DNA from: DAOVVL01 sp965603095
GTDB lineage: Bacteria; Pseudomonadota; Alphaproteobacteria; Rhodospirillales; Magnetovibrionaceae
NCBI GenBank assembly: GCA_965603095.1
Contig: CBFDBQ010000001.1
Coordinates: 1-64,000 of the forward strand
DNA: 64,000 bases
Reading direction: 5' to 3'
This document shows, in pieces, positions 24,169 to 34,019 of this stretch. How positions within the stretch are numbered: the first letter of the stretch is position 1; every line of letters starts with the position of its first letter. The notes below the pieces were generated by a model that had not been told where the DNA came from, made no database searches, and saw nothing but the letters and a program-made list of their open reading frames with translations. A program made the translations under genes and the position numbers.

Positions 24169-25686
24169 CTATTCGGCAATTTTTAGCATTGCATCAAGGT
24201 CAAGGTGTTCTTCCAAATGCTGGGCTAGGCCATCAAGTACCAACTCTATCTTTTCATTATGGCTGGCGCCACGGGCGCGACTGGCATTAAAGCTTGATAA
24301 AAATGAATGCCTAAAACCATCGTCTTGAAAAAGGCCGTGCATATAAGTTCCCGAAACATTACCGTCTTCAGAAATTGCCCCTTCCATGCGGCCATCGGCC
24401 AGTTTAAACCACGGCCTATGCCGACCCGGGCCTTCGCTAAGCCCCATGTGCATTTCATAACCTTCAACGCGCTCGGCTGATTTAATTTCAACCCCAGTTA
24501 CAAGCTCTAGAGTTTTATCGCCGGTAAGCACGCTTTCAACGTTCAATAATTCAAGGCCGACTTCTTCGTCGGGATTGGGGTTTTCGCAAGCGTCGGGGTC
24601 AACCACCCTATCGCCCAACATTTGATAGCCACCGCAAAGACCAATTACACAGCCGCCACGGCGATGAAATGCTTTTAAATCCACATCCCAGCCTTGGGCT
24701 TTTAAATAGCGCAAATCAGATATAACCGATTTTGATCCGGGAATAATTGCGATATCTATATCAACCGGCAGGGTATCTCCCGTATCTAACAAAACTAATT
24801 CCACATCGTCTTCGTTCATTAGCGGGTCAAGGTCATCAAAATTTGCAATACGCGGTAATTTAAATACCGCAATTTTTATTGCCGCGGCTTTTGTTTCTCC
24901 GCTTTCGATCCAGCGTTGTAATGATGCGCTGTCTTCTTTTGGTAAAAATCGTGCATCTTCAAACCATGGCTCGGTACGAGTTTCAATTTCACTAACCGCG
25001 CCTGCAAACAGTGCAATATCGCCACTAAATTTATTTATCATAAAACCTTTTATTTGTTCGCGTTCGCCCGGTTCGAGCACCGCGTGGGTGCCAACCAATT
25101 GTGCAATAACCCCGCCTTTTTCAACGTCGCCAGCCAAAATAACCGGAACATTGGCGGCACGGGCAAAACCCATGTTAGCAATTTCACCTTGGCGCAGGTT
25201 TATTTCAGCCGGGCTGCCGGCACCTTCGACTATCACCAAATCAACGCCATCTTTTAAACGCTGAAAACTTTCCAGCACCCGGGGCATAAGTTTGCTTTTT
25301 AAATTTCGAAAATCATTTGGGCCAACGTGGCCATCAACTTGGCCTTGCACCACAAGCTGAGCACCGGTTTCGCCGTCGGGTTTTAACAATACCGGGTTCA
25401 TGTCTGTGGTGGGGGGCATGCCACAAGCAATGGCTTGCAACGCTTGGGCACGACCAATTTCACCGCCATCTTTTGTTACGGCCGCATTATTAGACATATT
25501 TTGCGGCTTGAACGGCCTGACACTAAGGCCGCGACGGACAAAGGCGCGGCACAACCCCGCCACCAGTAATGATTTACCCACGTCCGATCCGGTTCCCTGT
25601 ACCATTAGGGTGCTAGCAAGTTTATTTGTAGCCGATTTTTTCTTGGGCTTGGGCTTGGGCTTGGATTGAGATTGAGATTGGGCCAT
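24169..25686 (-). CDS. cobQ: cobyric acid synthase
   Basis: CobQ/CbiP amidates side chains b, d, e and g of adenosylcobyrinate diamide. The 505-residue protein has the dethiobiotin-synthase-like ATP domain (LMVQGTGSDVGKSLLVAGLCR, FKPQNMSNNAAVT, EGAGSPAEINL) and a C-terminal amidotransferase domain with the nucleophile cysteine in VIGLCGGYQMLG, IIPGSKSVISDL, and a histidine in YMHGLFQDDGFR. The N terminus is extended by a low-complexity QSQSQSKPKPKPKKK run encoded by hexanucleotide repeats. It lies downstream of the SYLF lipoprotein gene on the same strand. Confidence 0.95.
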   Translation of the reverse strand: MAQSQSQSKPKPKPKKKSATNKLASTLMVQGTGSDVGKSLLVAGLCRAFVRRGLSVRPFKPQNMSNNAAVTKDGGEIGRAQALQAIACGMPPTTDMNPVLLKPDGETGAQLVVQGQVDGHVGPNDFRNLKSKLMPRVLESFQRLKDGVDLVIVEGAGSPAEINLRQGEIANMGFARAANVPVILAGDVEKGGVIAQLVGTHAVLEPGEREQIKGFMINKFSGDIALFAGAVSEIETRTEPWFEDARFLPKEDSASLQRWIESGETKAAAIKIAVFKLPRIANFDDLDPLMNEDDVELVLLDTGDTLPVDIDIAIIPGSKSVISDLRYLKAQGWDVDLKAFHRRGGCVIGLCGGYQMLGDRVVDPDACENPNPDEEVGLELLNVESVLTGDKTLELVTGVEIKSAERVEGYEMHMGLSEGPGRHRPWFKLADGRMEGAISEDGNVSGTYMHGLFQDDGFRHSFLSSFNASRARGASHNEKIELVLDGLAQHLEEHLDLDAMLKIAE

Positions 25687-25703
25687 CAGCCATCTTTCGT
25701 TGC

Positions 25704-26411
25704 TTATGGTTTGGCGAGAGCGGCGCGAAGCTTATCAGCTTGTGGGTTTTGCACAGCACTATCAATAATTATTTGTTCCGGCGTTACGGACTGACCATAA
25801 TAAGCAAGATTAAAATCATTGCGTTTTATCATAATTGCGGCTTCGGCAGAGGCCCCGGCAAAAACACCAATTCCGCTGGAAAAGGCAAGTATATCAGCGC
25901 CAACATTAGCCGTGGTTGAAGCCTCCACCCCGCTGCTTACAGTGCCAACGGTCAAACCCAAATCTGCGCCAATTTTACCCTGATGGCGAACCAGCGAGCG
26001 CACCGCCTTGTCGGAAAACAATAGCAAAATAATATCTGATGATTGCGCGCCCGCCTGAAAACCAATGCTACCTGCGGCCATGGTATAAAATGCCGGGTAA
26101 CCCCAACGACCAGACGCATCACGTGCTAACAAAACACCGCTACCGCCTTCGGCGCCAACAATGAAACTACCTTTTAATACGCCCGGTAAAATAACAATGC
26201 CACGAACATCGGGATAAAGACTGCGCATTTGTTGCATGGGTTTTTCATCAGAAGACCAAAAATCAAAAAATACACTTGTCGATTTATTAACTATGGAAAC
26301 TGCTTTTTGTTCGGTTGTAACCGATGAAAAGGTAGTGCAGCCGGCCAGCATGCCAGCAAGAATAAATGGGGTAATAATTTTGAACAATTTAGAAAAAATT
26401 TTCCGTTGCAT
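25704..26411 (-). CDS. SYLF-domain (Ysc84-like) lipoprotein
   Basis: A 235-residue exported lipoprotein. The signal peptide ends in the lipobox LAGC (about residue 25). The rest is a SYLF/Ysc84 domain with RGIVILPGVLKGSFIVGAEGG, GFQAGAQSSDIILLLFS and ILAFSSGIGVFAGAS. SYLF domains bind lipids; the bacterial function is not established. It sits in the gap between cobO and cobQ without an evident link to B12 synthesis. Confidence 0.88.
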   Translation of the reverse strand: MQRKIFSKLFKIITPFILAGMLAGCTTFSSVTTEQKAVSIVNKSTSVFFDFWSSDEKPMQQMRSLYPDVRGIVILPGVLKGSFIVGAEGGSGVLLARDASGRWGYPAFYTMAAGSIGFQAGAQSSDIILLLFSDKAVRSLVRHQGKIGADLGLTVGTVSSGVEASTTANVGADILAFSSGIGVFAGASAEAAIMIKRNDFNLAYYGQSVTPEQIIIDSAVQNPQADKLRAALAKP

Positions 26412-26514
26412 GTGCGGCGCCCCAATAAATAAAAATCGAATATAAAATTAATGCGAATCTTATAAAATAATAACACCTTTGCCGCACAGGTCATAAAATT
26501 TATGAAGGCTATGC

Positions 26515-27138
26515 TTAAAACTCCACCCCGACTTGGGCTTTTACCCCGCTTCTAAATGGATGTTTTATCAATGTCATCTCGGTTACAAGGTCGGCTGCCT
26601 CGACCAATTCTTCCGGTGCGTTTCGCCCGGTCAACACCACGTGTAACCCTTCGCGTTTATCTGCCAATGCCGACACAATGGTTGCCGCATTCAAATGCCC
26701 ATAACGCAGTGCTATATTTATTTCATCACAAATTACCATTGAAATGCTTTCGTCTTTCATCATTTCCATGGCAGCAATCCATGCGGAGCTGGCGGCGGCA
26801 ACATCTTTTTCCAAATCTTGAGATTCCCATGAAAAACCCCGGCCCAATGCACGTATGGTGCAAAGATCGGAAAAGCGTTCTTCCAATACGGCTCTCTCGC
26901 CGGTTTCCCATTCGCCTTTTACAAATTGAACTATGCCTACTTTTTGCCCGTGACCCATGGCGCGCAAGGCTAAGCCCCAAGCGGCAGTTGATTTGCCCTT
27001 GCCCTTGCCGGTGTGAACAATAACCAAACCCCGAGTTTCGGTTTTACCCGCCATAATTTTATCGCGCGCGGCTTTTTTCTTTTCCATTTTTTCTTTGTGC
27101 TTGGCGCCAGCGTCTGGAGTTGGGGTATTGTCTGTCAT
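26515..27138 (-). CDS. cobO: corrinoid adenosyltransferase
   Basis: CobO/BtuR transfers the adenosyl group from ATP to cob(I)yrinate diamide. The 207-residue protein has a P-loop GKGKGKSTAAWGLALRAMGHG at about residues 43-63, then VGIVQFVKGEWETGE, MVICDEINIALRYG and HVVLTGRNAPEELVEAADLVTEM, ending with the family GVEF. The first 33 residues are a charged extension rich in lysine. It lies 31 bases after the RimK-like gene, on the same strand as cobN and cobW. Confidence 0.95.
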   Translation of the reverse strand: MTDNTPTPDAGAKHKEKMEKKKAARDKIMAGKTETRGLVIVHTGKGKGKSTAAWGLALRAMGHGQKVGIVQFVKGEWETGERAVLEERFSDLCTIRALGRGFSWESQDLEKDVAAASSAWIAAMEMMKDESISMVICDEINIALRYGHLNAATIVSALADKREGLHVVLTGRNAPEELVEAADLVTEMTLIKHPFRSGVKAQVGVEF

Positions 27139-27169
27139 GTGCTTATCCTCTTGATGGGGTTTTTATATT

Positions 27170-28600
27170 TTAGCGTTTGCGTAATTTTCCAACCTTCAAT
27201 GGTCGGGCGTGTTTTTCAACGTGTTCGATTATCAATTCGGCAATATCTAAATCGGTTACGTCTTCAATTCCTTGCAGCCCCGGTGATGAATTAACCTCCA
27301 AGACCTTGGGCCCAGTGCTCGAACGTAACAAATCAACACCCGCCATGCCCAGACCCATTACCCGCGCCGCCCGCACCGCGGTGATGCGTTCGTCTTTGGT
27401 AATGCGAACCCGTTTGGCCTTGCCGCCACGATGTAAATTAGAACGAAAATCGCCTTCTTCGGCTTGGCGTTTCATTGATGCGACAACTTTATTGCCAATA
27501 ACAAAACAACGAATGTCTGCGCCTTCGGCTTCTTTTACATAGTTTTGCACCAAAATATTGGCTTTTAAGCCCTGAAATGCGCCAATAACGGATTCTGCCG
27601 CCTTGCGGGTTTCGGCCAAAACCACACCCCGGCCTTGGGTTCCTTCGAGCAGTTTTACAACCAACGGCGCACCGCCAACAAATTTTATCAATTCATTGGT
27701 TGCCTTGGGCGAGCGGGCAAACCCGGTATCGGGCATACCAATACCGCTGCGCGCCAACAATTGATGGGCATAAAGTTTATCCCTGGCCGCACTAATGGCA
27801 TGAGATGTATTAAGCGACCACACACCCATTGCTTCAAATTGGCGAACAACGGCGGTACCATAAAATGTAACCGTCGCACCTATACGGGGAATTACCGCAT
27901 CAAAACCTTCTAATGATTTACCGTCAATGTGAACTTCGGGCCGTGATGAGGTAATATTCATATAACACTGGGTTGTGTCTATTACCTCTACCATATGATT
28001 GCGTTGTTCCGCCGCCTCGACCAAACGCTTGGTTGAATAATTATTAGGCTCCCGCGTTAGGATGCCAATTTTAAGGTTAGAGCGGCGAAATTTTGCTTTT
28101 GGCATTCCATCATATAAATCTTGCGATAGCTCGCCCTGCACACACGATTGGTTAGGATCAACAATTATATTTTCTTTTAATGCGGTGCGGCCAAATAACA
28201 TGCGGTACTGCATGGTTTCGCGGTTGGTCAGCGAAATATCTATGGGCCATTCTTGCCCGCCAATACGCACCGGGGTTTTTATAATATAGCGCAGTTCAAT
28301 TTCACCGTTGGAGCTGGTTATTTCGCGCTGGCCGACCAGTTCTGCTGAACAAAAAACTTCTATATCGGGGCGATCAGGCAAAGGATGAACGCCAAAGCGT
28401 ACCCGTGGCTTTGCTTCAGAGCCATAAGGTTCAATCATAAATGCATGGAGCGATGATGTGCGGGCGCCGGTATCTATTTTTGCATTAACCGCAGGCAGGT
28501 CAAGACCGGGCAATTCAACCCATTCTTCCCAGCCGAAAACAAGTTCATCATCATTGCTATTATTCTTGCCGTTATCAGTTGGCGGTTTTTTTCCGGTCAT
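27170..28600 (-). CDS. RimB-RimK-like fusion: retropepsin-type domain plus ATP-grasp ligase
   Basis: A 476-residue two-domain protein. Residues about 20-165 are an ATP-dependent zinc-protease/RimB-type domain with the aspartyl-protease-like KIDTGARTSSLHA. Residues about 180-470 are a RimK-type ATP-grasp ligase (LKIGILTREPNNYSTKRLVEAA, GGAPLVVKLLEGTQGRGVVLAE, GADIRCFVIGNKVVASMKR, KVLEVNSSPGLQGIE). RimK adds glutamate residues to ribosomal protein S6, and RimB modulates that in pseudomonads. The substrate here is unknown. ATG 28600 has GAG in place; a GTG at 28612 is the alternative. It overlaps the end of cobN by 26 bases, so it is transcribed with the B12 genes. Confidence 0.9.
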   Translation of the reverse strand: MTGKKPPTDNGKNNSNDDELVFGWEEWVELPGLDLPAVNAKIDTGARTSSLHAFMIEPYGSEAKPRVRFGVHPLPDRPDIEVFCSAELVGQREITSSNGEIELRYIIKTPVRIGGQEWPIDISLTNRETMQYRMLFGRTALKENIIVDPNQSCVQGELSQDLYDGMPKAKFRRSNLKIGILTREPNNYSTKRLVEAAEQRNHMVEVIDTTQCYMNITSSRPEVHIDGKSLEGFDAVIPRIGATVTFYGTAVVRQFEAMGVWSLNTSHAISAARDKLYAHQLLARSGIGMPDTGFARSPKATNELIKFVGGAPLVVKLLEGTQGRGVVLAETRKAAESVIGAFQGLKANILVQNYVKEAEGADIRCFVIGNKVVASMKRQAEEGDFRSNLHRGGKAKRVRITKDERITAVRAARVMGLGMAGVDLLRSSTGPKVLEVNSSPGLQGIEDVTDLDIAELIIEHVEKHARPLKVGKLRKR

Positions 28601-31600
28601 CTTTGCTCTCACCCAAAATTGTTTTTAGCGCACCTGCGGCTGAATTAATACGTGGTTTCCACAAACCTCGGTTCATTGCATCTAATAAACGAGCCGACAT
28701 TTCTTTTAGTGCATCGGGATTATGATTTTTAAAAAATTCCCGAACTTTTTCATCATCAACGTAGACCTGATAGACCGCATCAAAATGATGGTCTTTGACC
28801 GCGTGTGTGGTTGCGGCAAATGATACCAGATAATCAACCGTTGCCGCCATTTCAAATGCGCCCTTATAACCATGGCGCATTACACCCGCAATCCATTTAG
28901 GATTAACCACACGGGCCCGCACCACACGGGCAATTTCATCTTCTAATATGCGGGGCTTGGGCGTTTCGGGTCGGGAATGGTCATTGTGCCAAACAACTGG
29001 CTGCTGGCCGGAAAGGGCGCGGACGGCAACCGTCATGCCGCCTTCGAATTGGTAATAGTCATCGGAATCCAATAAATCGTGTTCGCGATTATCTTGGTTA
29101 TGAACCACCGCATCAAGACCGGAAAGTCGTTTTTCAAACATTGAATGTTGGGCTTCGCCTTCTGTGCCTGCGCCATAGGCATAACCACCCCACGCAACGT
29201 AGGCCTGGGATAAATCATCATCGGTTTCCCAAACACCTTCATCCATCAATGCTTGCAAACCGGCACCATAGGCACCGGGCATGGAACCAAAAACTCTAAA
29301 ATTGGCCCGGCGGGTGGCCTCATCCATTTCCACCCCCGATGATATCAGGGATGCAGTTTCAAGTTTTACATTTGCCGCCAATGGATTTTGTTCATCATTT
29401 TCGTCCAGCTGGCTTACGGCGCTGGCGGCTGATGCAAATAAATCAATAAGGCCGGGAAAAGCATCGCGGAAAAAACCTGAAATACGCAAGGTTACATCAA
29501 CCCTAGGCCTGCCAAGTACCGATTGGGGCATGACCTCAAACCCGGTAACCCGTCCGGTCGCCCCATCCCATGTTGGATTTACCCCCATAAGCGCAAGAGC
29601 TTGGGCAATATCATCGCCACCGGTTCGCATGTTGGCGGTGCCCCAACAAGATAGCCCCATGGTTTTGGGCCAGTTGCCGGTTTGCTGAAAATGGCTTTCA
29701 ACCAATATGGAAGCAGATTTCCAGCCCAATTCCCATGCCGACCGCGTAGGTACGGCCCGGGTATCAACCGAATAAAAATTTCTGCCCGTGGGCAGAACTT
29801 CGGGTCGGCCCCGGGTTGGTGCGCCCGATGGCCCCGGTTCAACAAAGCGCCCTTCAAGGGCTGTTATCAAACCTTGTAATTCTTTTTCCCCAGATATTTC
29901 CACCGCTGGACGAATGCGATTTTTAAGCTCGACCATCACCGCATTTGTATTTTTCCAATCATCTTTCCAATTTTCTGGCAGTTTTGTTTTTTCAGCCATT
30001 AATGACAACGCCAACAATTCAAGCCGTTCAACCGTATCGCCAAATGTTCGCCAGTTGTTTTCATCAACCGCCATCAATGCATCAGGTTTTGGCCCATTCC
30101 ATGATTGGCCCATGTCGCAATCCAATGGGTCGAAATCAATTAAGCCCAAATCATCTGCCAGCGTTCGCAAAATGCTTTGTTCGTGCGTGGCGGCCCCGCG
30201 TGGCACCCGTACCAATGCAACTAATAATGCGTCTAGCTGTTCAGCCTTGGGGCTTTGGCCAAAAATATGCAAGCCATCGCGAATTTGCATTTCTTTTAAT
30301 TCGCATAAATAAGAATCAAGCTTTTGTAATTTAGCGTCATCATTTTCGCCCGCGTCCATTTTGCAATCTTCCGCCAACCCGGTGACATGAGTTAGCTCTA
30401 AAATATCGCGTTTTAATATTTTTGTTCGCCTAGGATCGGTTCCGGATGCTTCAAAATATTCATCGACCAATGCTTCTAAATCACGAAGGGGGCCATAGCT
30501 TTCGGCCCGGGCCAGCGGTGGGGTCAGGTGGTCAATTATTACTGCCGATGCCCGGCGCTTGGCCTGCGTGCCCTCGCCCGGATCATTTACAATGAATGGA
30601 TAAATATTTGGAACCGGGCCAAGGGCCGCTTCGGGAAAACATTCATCCGATAGCGCCAATGCTTTACCCGGTAACCATTCAAGGTTTCCGTGTTTACCAA
30701 AATGAATTATGGCGTCAGCATCAAATTCGGTTTGTAGCCAGCCATAAAATGCAAGGTAACCATGGGGCGGAACCAAATCAGGGTCATGATATGTTTTTAC
30801 CGGATCAATGTTATAGCCACGCGCCGGTTGCAAACAAATTGCCACCTCGCCACACATATATGCGGGCATGGCAAATGATTTATCATGTTTTCTAAAAAAT
30901 TGATCTTTGTCTGGTGTTCCCCATTGTTCGTTAACCGCCGCCTGTACCGCGCTGGGTAATGAATTAAAAAATTCATTATAGGCATCAAGGGAAAAAATAT
31001 TTTCTGCCGTTTTTATTTTATCAACGTCATGTGAATTAGTAGGTCCGGCCTTCAGGCGGTTTACCAACGCATCGCCATCGGACGGAATATCATCAACCTC
31101 AAACCCGGCAGTTGATAATGCATTTAATGCCATAACCGCGCCTGCGGGCGTATCCAAGCCAACGCCATTGCCAAGCCTGCCATCACGGTTAGGGTAATTT
31201 GCCAATACCAAGGCAATTCGTTTTGACCATTTAGGTGCGGTGCGTAACCACGACCAACGCTTTGCCTGTTCGGCAACAAAATTAATTCTAGATTGTTCAG
31301 GCTCGAACCTGACCACATCGCATTGACAATCTTCATCAAACGCCTTGACCGATTTGAAAGCGATGGCCCGGGTTATTATGCGGCCGTCGACCTCGGGCAG
31401 GGCCGCGTGCATGGCAATATCACGGGGGCTAAGGCCGCGGGTGTTTGATCTCCAATTTTCAATGGGTTCGCTGGCCAAAATTGCCTGCAATACCACTAGG
31501 TTATGCTTATCAAACGGCGTTTGCGCGCGCACCCCAGCGCCCGGTTTTGCCGCACCAAAGGCAGTCATGTTTATCACCGCACCCAAAGGAATTTCACTTT

Positions 31601-32438
31601 GTTCGGAGCTGCCGTCAACAAGGTCTAGAAGTTCGCCCAAGGTGGCGGCTGAAACCGGGTCTTTCAGGCTGGCAACAAACACCGGCATGGGGTTGAGACC
31701 AGCATGCATTAGTGCATCAATCATATTATCAACCGGGGATAAATCGCCGCTTAATAATAGAGCGCGATAAAAAACCACTGGTGTCACCGCCATGCCTGCG
31801 GCCCAGTTTTGTTTTAATTCATCAAGGCTAATTTCACCGCCATCCAGCCCTGGCCAATAAAGCCCAGCGGATACAAGTGGGCGCGGCTCGGAAAATTCTG
31901 TATCAAATCCGGCCAAAGCGCTAGCGCGGGCGATAAAGTTTTTTGCGTTTAAAGGCCCGCCCTGAACCATGTATTGCCACAACGCGTGGGCATCAGACGC
32001 GCCAACGGTTGAAAGGCGTGATAATTCGGCATCGGCCTGATCATCACCAGGGATAAAAGCAACGGGAATATTATTTTCTGCACAAGTTGCGGAAATTTCA
32101 TCAACCCCGTATTTCCAATATGCACGTCCACCCAACAAACGAACTATTACCAATTTTGCTTTGGCAATAATACTTTCAACATACACATCAACCGACATGT
32201 TGTGGCCAAGATGGGTGGCATTAGCCAGACGAACATTGGGGCGAACCGTAGGATTAACATTGGCGATATTTGTGGATGATTTTTTATCGGATTTAAATAC
32301 CGATGATGCGGCAATTGAAAGTGCGGCCATATCCGTATCGGATGCACACAATATAACTATATCGCCCGCTGTTTGCCCTAAATCAATGGCTTCGGTTCCA
32401 TCAATTATTTCACCGGGCTGGGCGGCAAGCAAATGCAT
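28575..32438 (-). CDS. cobN: cobaltochelatase large subunit CobN
   Basis: CobN is the porphyrin-binding subunit of the ATP-dependent late cobalt chelatase, related to magnesium chelatase BchH. The 1287-residue protein is full length. Family segments include AYMCGEVAICLQPARGYNIDP, DADAIIHFGKHGNLEWLPGK, LSDECFPEAALGPVPNIYPF, WGTANMRTGGDDIAQAL, and near the end GVMRHGYKGAFEMAATVDYL. Its start overlaps the cobW stop by one base (TAATG). The CobS and CobT chelatase subunits are not in this window, and the pathway already has CbiX. CobN may therefore use another AAA+ pair, act as a back-up, or serve another tetrapyrrole. Confidence 0.95.
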   Translation of the reverse strand: MHLLAAQPGEIIDGTEAIDLGQTAGDIVILCASDTDMAALSIAASSVFKSDKKSSTNIANVNPTVRPNVRLANATHLGHNMSVDVYVESIIAKAKLVIVRLLGGRAYWKYGVDEISATCAENNIPVAFIPGDDQADAELSRLSTVGASDAHALWQYMVQGGPLNAKNFIARASALAGFDTEFSEPRPLVSAGLYWPGLDGGEISLDELKQNWAAGMAVTPVVFYRALLLSGDLSPVDNMIDALMHAGLNPMPVFVASLKDPVSAATLGELLDLVDGSSEQSEIPLGAVINMTAFGAAKPGAGVRAQTPFDKHNLVVLQAILASEPIENWRSNTRGLSPRDIAMHAALPEVDGRIITRAIAFKSVKAFDEDCQCDVVRFEPEQSRINFVAEQAKRWSWLRTAPKWSKRIALVLANYPNRDGRLGNGVGLDTPAGAVMALNALSTAGFEVDDIPSDGDALVNRLKAGPTNSHDVDKIKTAENIFSLDAYNEFFNSLPSAVQAAVNEQWGTPDKDQFFRKHDKSFAMPAYMCGEVAICLQPARGYNIDPVKTYHDPDLVPPHGYLAFYGWLQTEFDADAIIHFGKHGNLEWLPGKALALSDECFPEAALGPVPNIYPFIVNDPGEGTQAKRRASAVIIDHLTPPLARAESYGPLRDLEALVDEYFEASGTDPRRTKILKRDILELTHVTGLAEDCKMDAGENDDAKLQKLDSYLCELKEMQIRDGLHIFGQSPKAEQLDALLVALVRVPRGAATHEQSILRTLADDLGLIDFDPLDCDMGQSWNGPKPDALMAVDENNWRTFGDTVERLELLALSLMAEKTKLPENWKDDWKNTNAVMVELKNRIRPAVEISGEKELQGLITALEGRFVEPGPSGAPTRGRPEVLPTGRNFYSVDTRAVPTRSAWELGWKSASILVESHFQQTGNWPKTMGLSCWGTANMRTGGDDIAQALALMGVNPTWDGATGRVTGFEVMPQSVLGRPRVDVTLRISGFFRDAFPGLIDLFASAASAVSQLDENDEQNPLAANVKLETASLISSGVEMDEATRRANFRVFGSMPGAYGAGLQALMDEGVWETDDDLSQAYVAWGGYAYGAGTEGEAQHSMFEKRLSGLDAVVHNQDNREHDLLDSDDYYQFEGGMTVAVRALSGQQPVVWHNDHSRPETPKPRILEDEIARVVRARVVNPKWIAGVMRHGYKGAFEMAATVDYLVSFAATTHAVKDHHFDAVYQVYVDDEKVREFFKNHNPDALKEMSARLLDAMNRGLWKPRINSAAGALKTILGESKDDRKKTAN

Positions 32439-33457
32439 TAGGCAGCCTTATCTATTGCGGAGGTTTGAATTGCTGTGGTTATTTCTTTTTTATTTAATCC
32501 AGTTTCGCCAATTATTACCAACCTGCTTTGGCGCCTTTCGTTTTCTGCCCAAGGGCGATCAAAATACCGGGTAAAGCGTGTACCAACCCCTTGCACCAAA
32601 TGGCGAGAGGTCTTGCCAGCAACATCAACAAAACCTTTTATCCTAAGAACTGAAAAGTCATTGGCTACATTTATTAGTATCTGTTCAAGTTTTTCAGGAT
32701 CAACAATCTGGCCAAACTCGACAACAAAACTTTCAAAATCATCGTGGTCATGGTCATGGTCGGCATGGTGGTGGGACTGGCGAACGTCGAGGTCATCTTC
32801 GGCCCTCGCATCAATGCCCAATAAAACATCAACCGGGGCATTGCCGTGGTTGGTGGCAATAACCTGCACACCGGGGCGAATTATTTTTTTCAATTTTGCT
32901 TCAAGTTCATTAATGGCACCACTATCAAGCTGATCTGTTTTATTAAGTAGCACCATGTCGGCGGCATGAAGCTGATCTTCAAATACTTCTGATAATGGTG
33001 TTTCATGTGATGCGTTCGCCCCGTCATGGTCATGAGAAAACAAACCATCACCATAGGCCGGACCATCAATTACGCTGATAACCCCATCAACACTGACCCG
33101 GGTTTTTATTTCTGGCCAGTTAAATGCCTTGATGAGCGGTTTGGGCAACGCCAAACCGGATGTTTCAATTACAATGTGTTCGGGCGGGTTATCGCGCTCA
33201 AGCAGGGTTTGCATAACGGGTAAAAATTCATCGGCCACCGTGCAACAGATACAGCCATTGGCAAGCTCGACCACGTCGTCATCATTGCAGCCTTCAATGG
33301 CACAGCCATTTACTATTTCACGGTCAATTCCCAAATCGCCAAATTCATTAATAATAAGGGCAATGCGCTTGCCGCCTGCATTTTCCAACAGGTGACGAAT
33401 TAGGGTGGTTTTTCCCGCACCTAAAAAGCCCGTGATTACAGTTGCCGGTATTTTCAT
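32438..33457 (-). CDS. cobW: CobW GTPase metallochaperone
   Basis: CobW is a COG0523 GTPase thought to supply cobalt. The 339-residue protein has the P-loop GFLGAGKTTLIRHLL (residues 10-24), the metal-binding CICC motif (69-72), ETSGLALPKPL, NKTD for guanine recognition near residue 172, and a histidine- and aspartate-rich loop (SHHHADHDHDHDD, about residues 228-240). The C-terminal CobW_C domain includes LRIKGFVDV. It lies between cobP and cobN with one-base and few-base junctions. Confidence 0.95.
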   Translation of the reverse strand: MKIPATVITGFLGAGKTTLIRHLLENAGGKRIALIINEFGDLGIDREIVNGCAIEGCNDDDVVELANGCICCTVADEFLPVMQTLLERDNPPEHIVIETSGLALPKPLIKAFNWPEIKTRVSVDGVISVIDGPAYGDGLFSHDHDGANASHETPLSEVFEDQLHAADMVLLNKTDQLDSGAINELEAKLKKIIRPGVQVIATNHGNAPVDVLLGIDARAEDDLDVRQSHHHADHDHDHDDFESFVVEFGQIVDPEKLEQILINVANDFSVLRIKGFVDVAGKTSRHLVQGVGTRFTRYFDRPWAENERRQSRLVIIGETGLNKKEITTAIQTSAIDKAA

Positions 33458-33460
33458 TTT

Positions 33461-34006
33461 TTAGCCTTGTTCTTTTATACTAACGGGGATTCCCGCAACG
33501 CACATAACCACACGGTCTGCGCTGGCGGCAATACTTTGGTTGAGGATGCCAAGAGCGTCAACGAAGTTACGCGCAGGCGCATTATCCGGTATGACCCCAA
33601 GGCCAGTTTCTTCGGAAATTACCACAACCGGAGCCGAATGAGACAAAAGCATTTCAGCAATTTCATCCGCCTTTTCTGCCGGATTAAGGCCAGCGTCTAT
33701 CATATTGGCAACCCACATACCAAGACTATCAAACAATACCGGTTTTGATTTATCCAACGCTGCAAATGCCGCTGTAATATCTATGGGCTCTTCAACCGTA
33801 TCCCATCCTTGGCCGCGACGGTTTTGATGGGCCTTAATGCGGGTCGCCATTTCACCATCTTTTTTTGATACATTTTTATCTGCGGTTGCAAAATAAACTC
33901 GGCCACCAGCCACCATGCCCAATATGCTTTCGCCATATGCGCTTTTACCTGAACGTTGCCCGCCCAGCACAAGCGTAAGCGGTAAAAGTTTTTGTGGTTG
34001 GTTCAT
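33461..34006 (-). CDS. cobP: adenosylcobinamide kinase/guanylyltransferase
   Basis: CobP/CobU phosphorylates adenosylcobinamide and adds GMP to give the GDP-activated form. The 181-residue protein has the P-loop LVLGGQRSGKSAYGE, YFATADK, RIKAHQNRRGQGWDTVEEP with the guanylylated-histidine region, VLFDSLGMWVANM, and VVVISEETGLGVIPDNAPARNFVDALG. I start at ATG 34006, with GGAAC upstream, because the longer frame from 34072 lies in the end of cobC. It follows cobC by 13 bases. Confidence 0.94.
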   Translation of the reverse strand: MNQPQKLLPLTLVLGGQRSGKSAYGESILGMVAGGRVYFATADKNVSKKDGEMATRIKAHQNRRGQGWDTVEEPIDITAAFAALDKSKPVLFDSLGMWVANMIDAGLNPAEKADEIAEMLLSHSAPVVVISEETGLGVIPDNAPARNFVDALGILNQSIAASADRVVMCVAGIPVSIKEQG

Positions 34007-34019
34007 AAAATTTGCGTTC

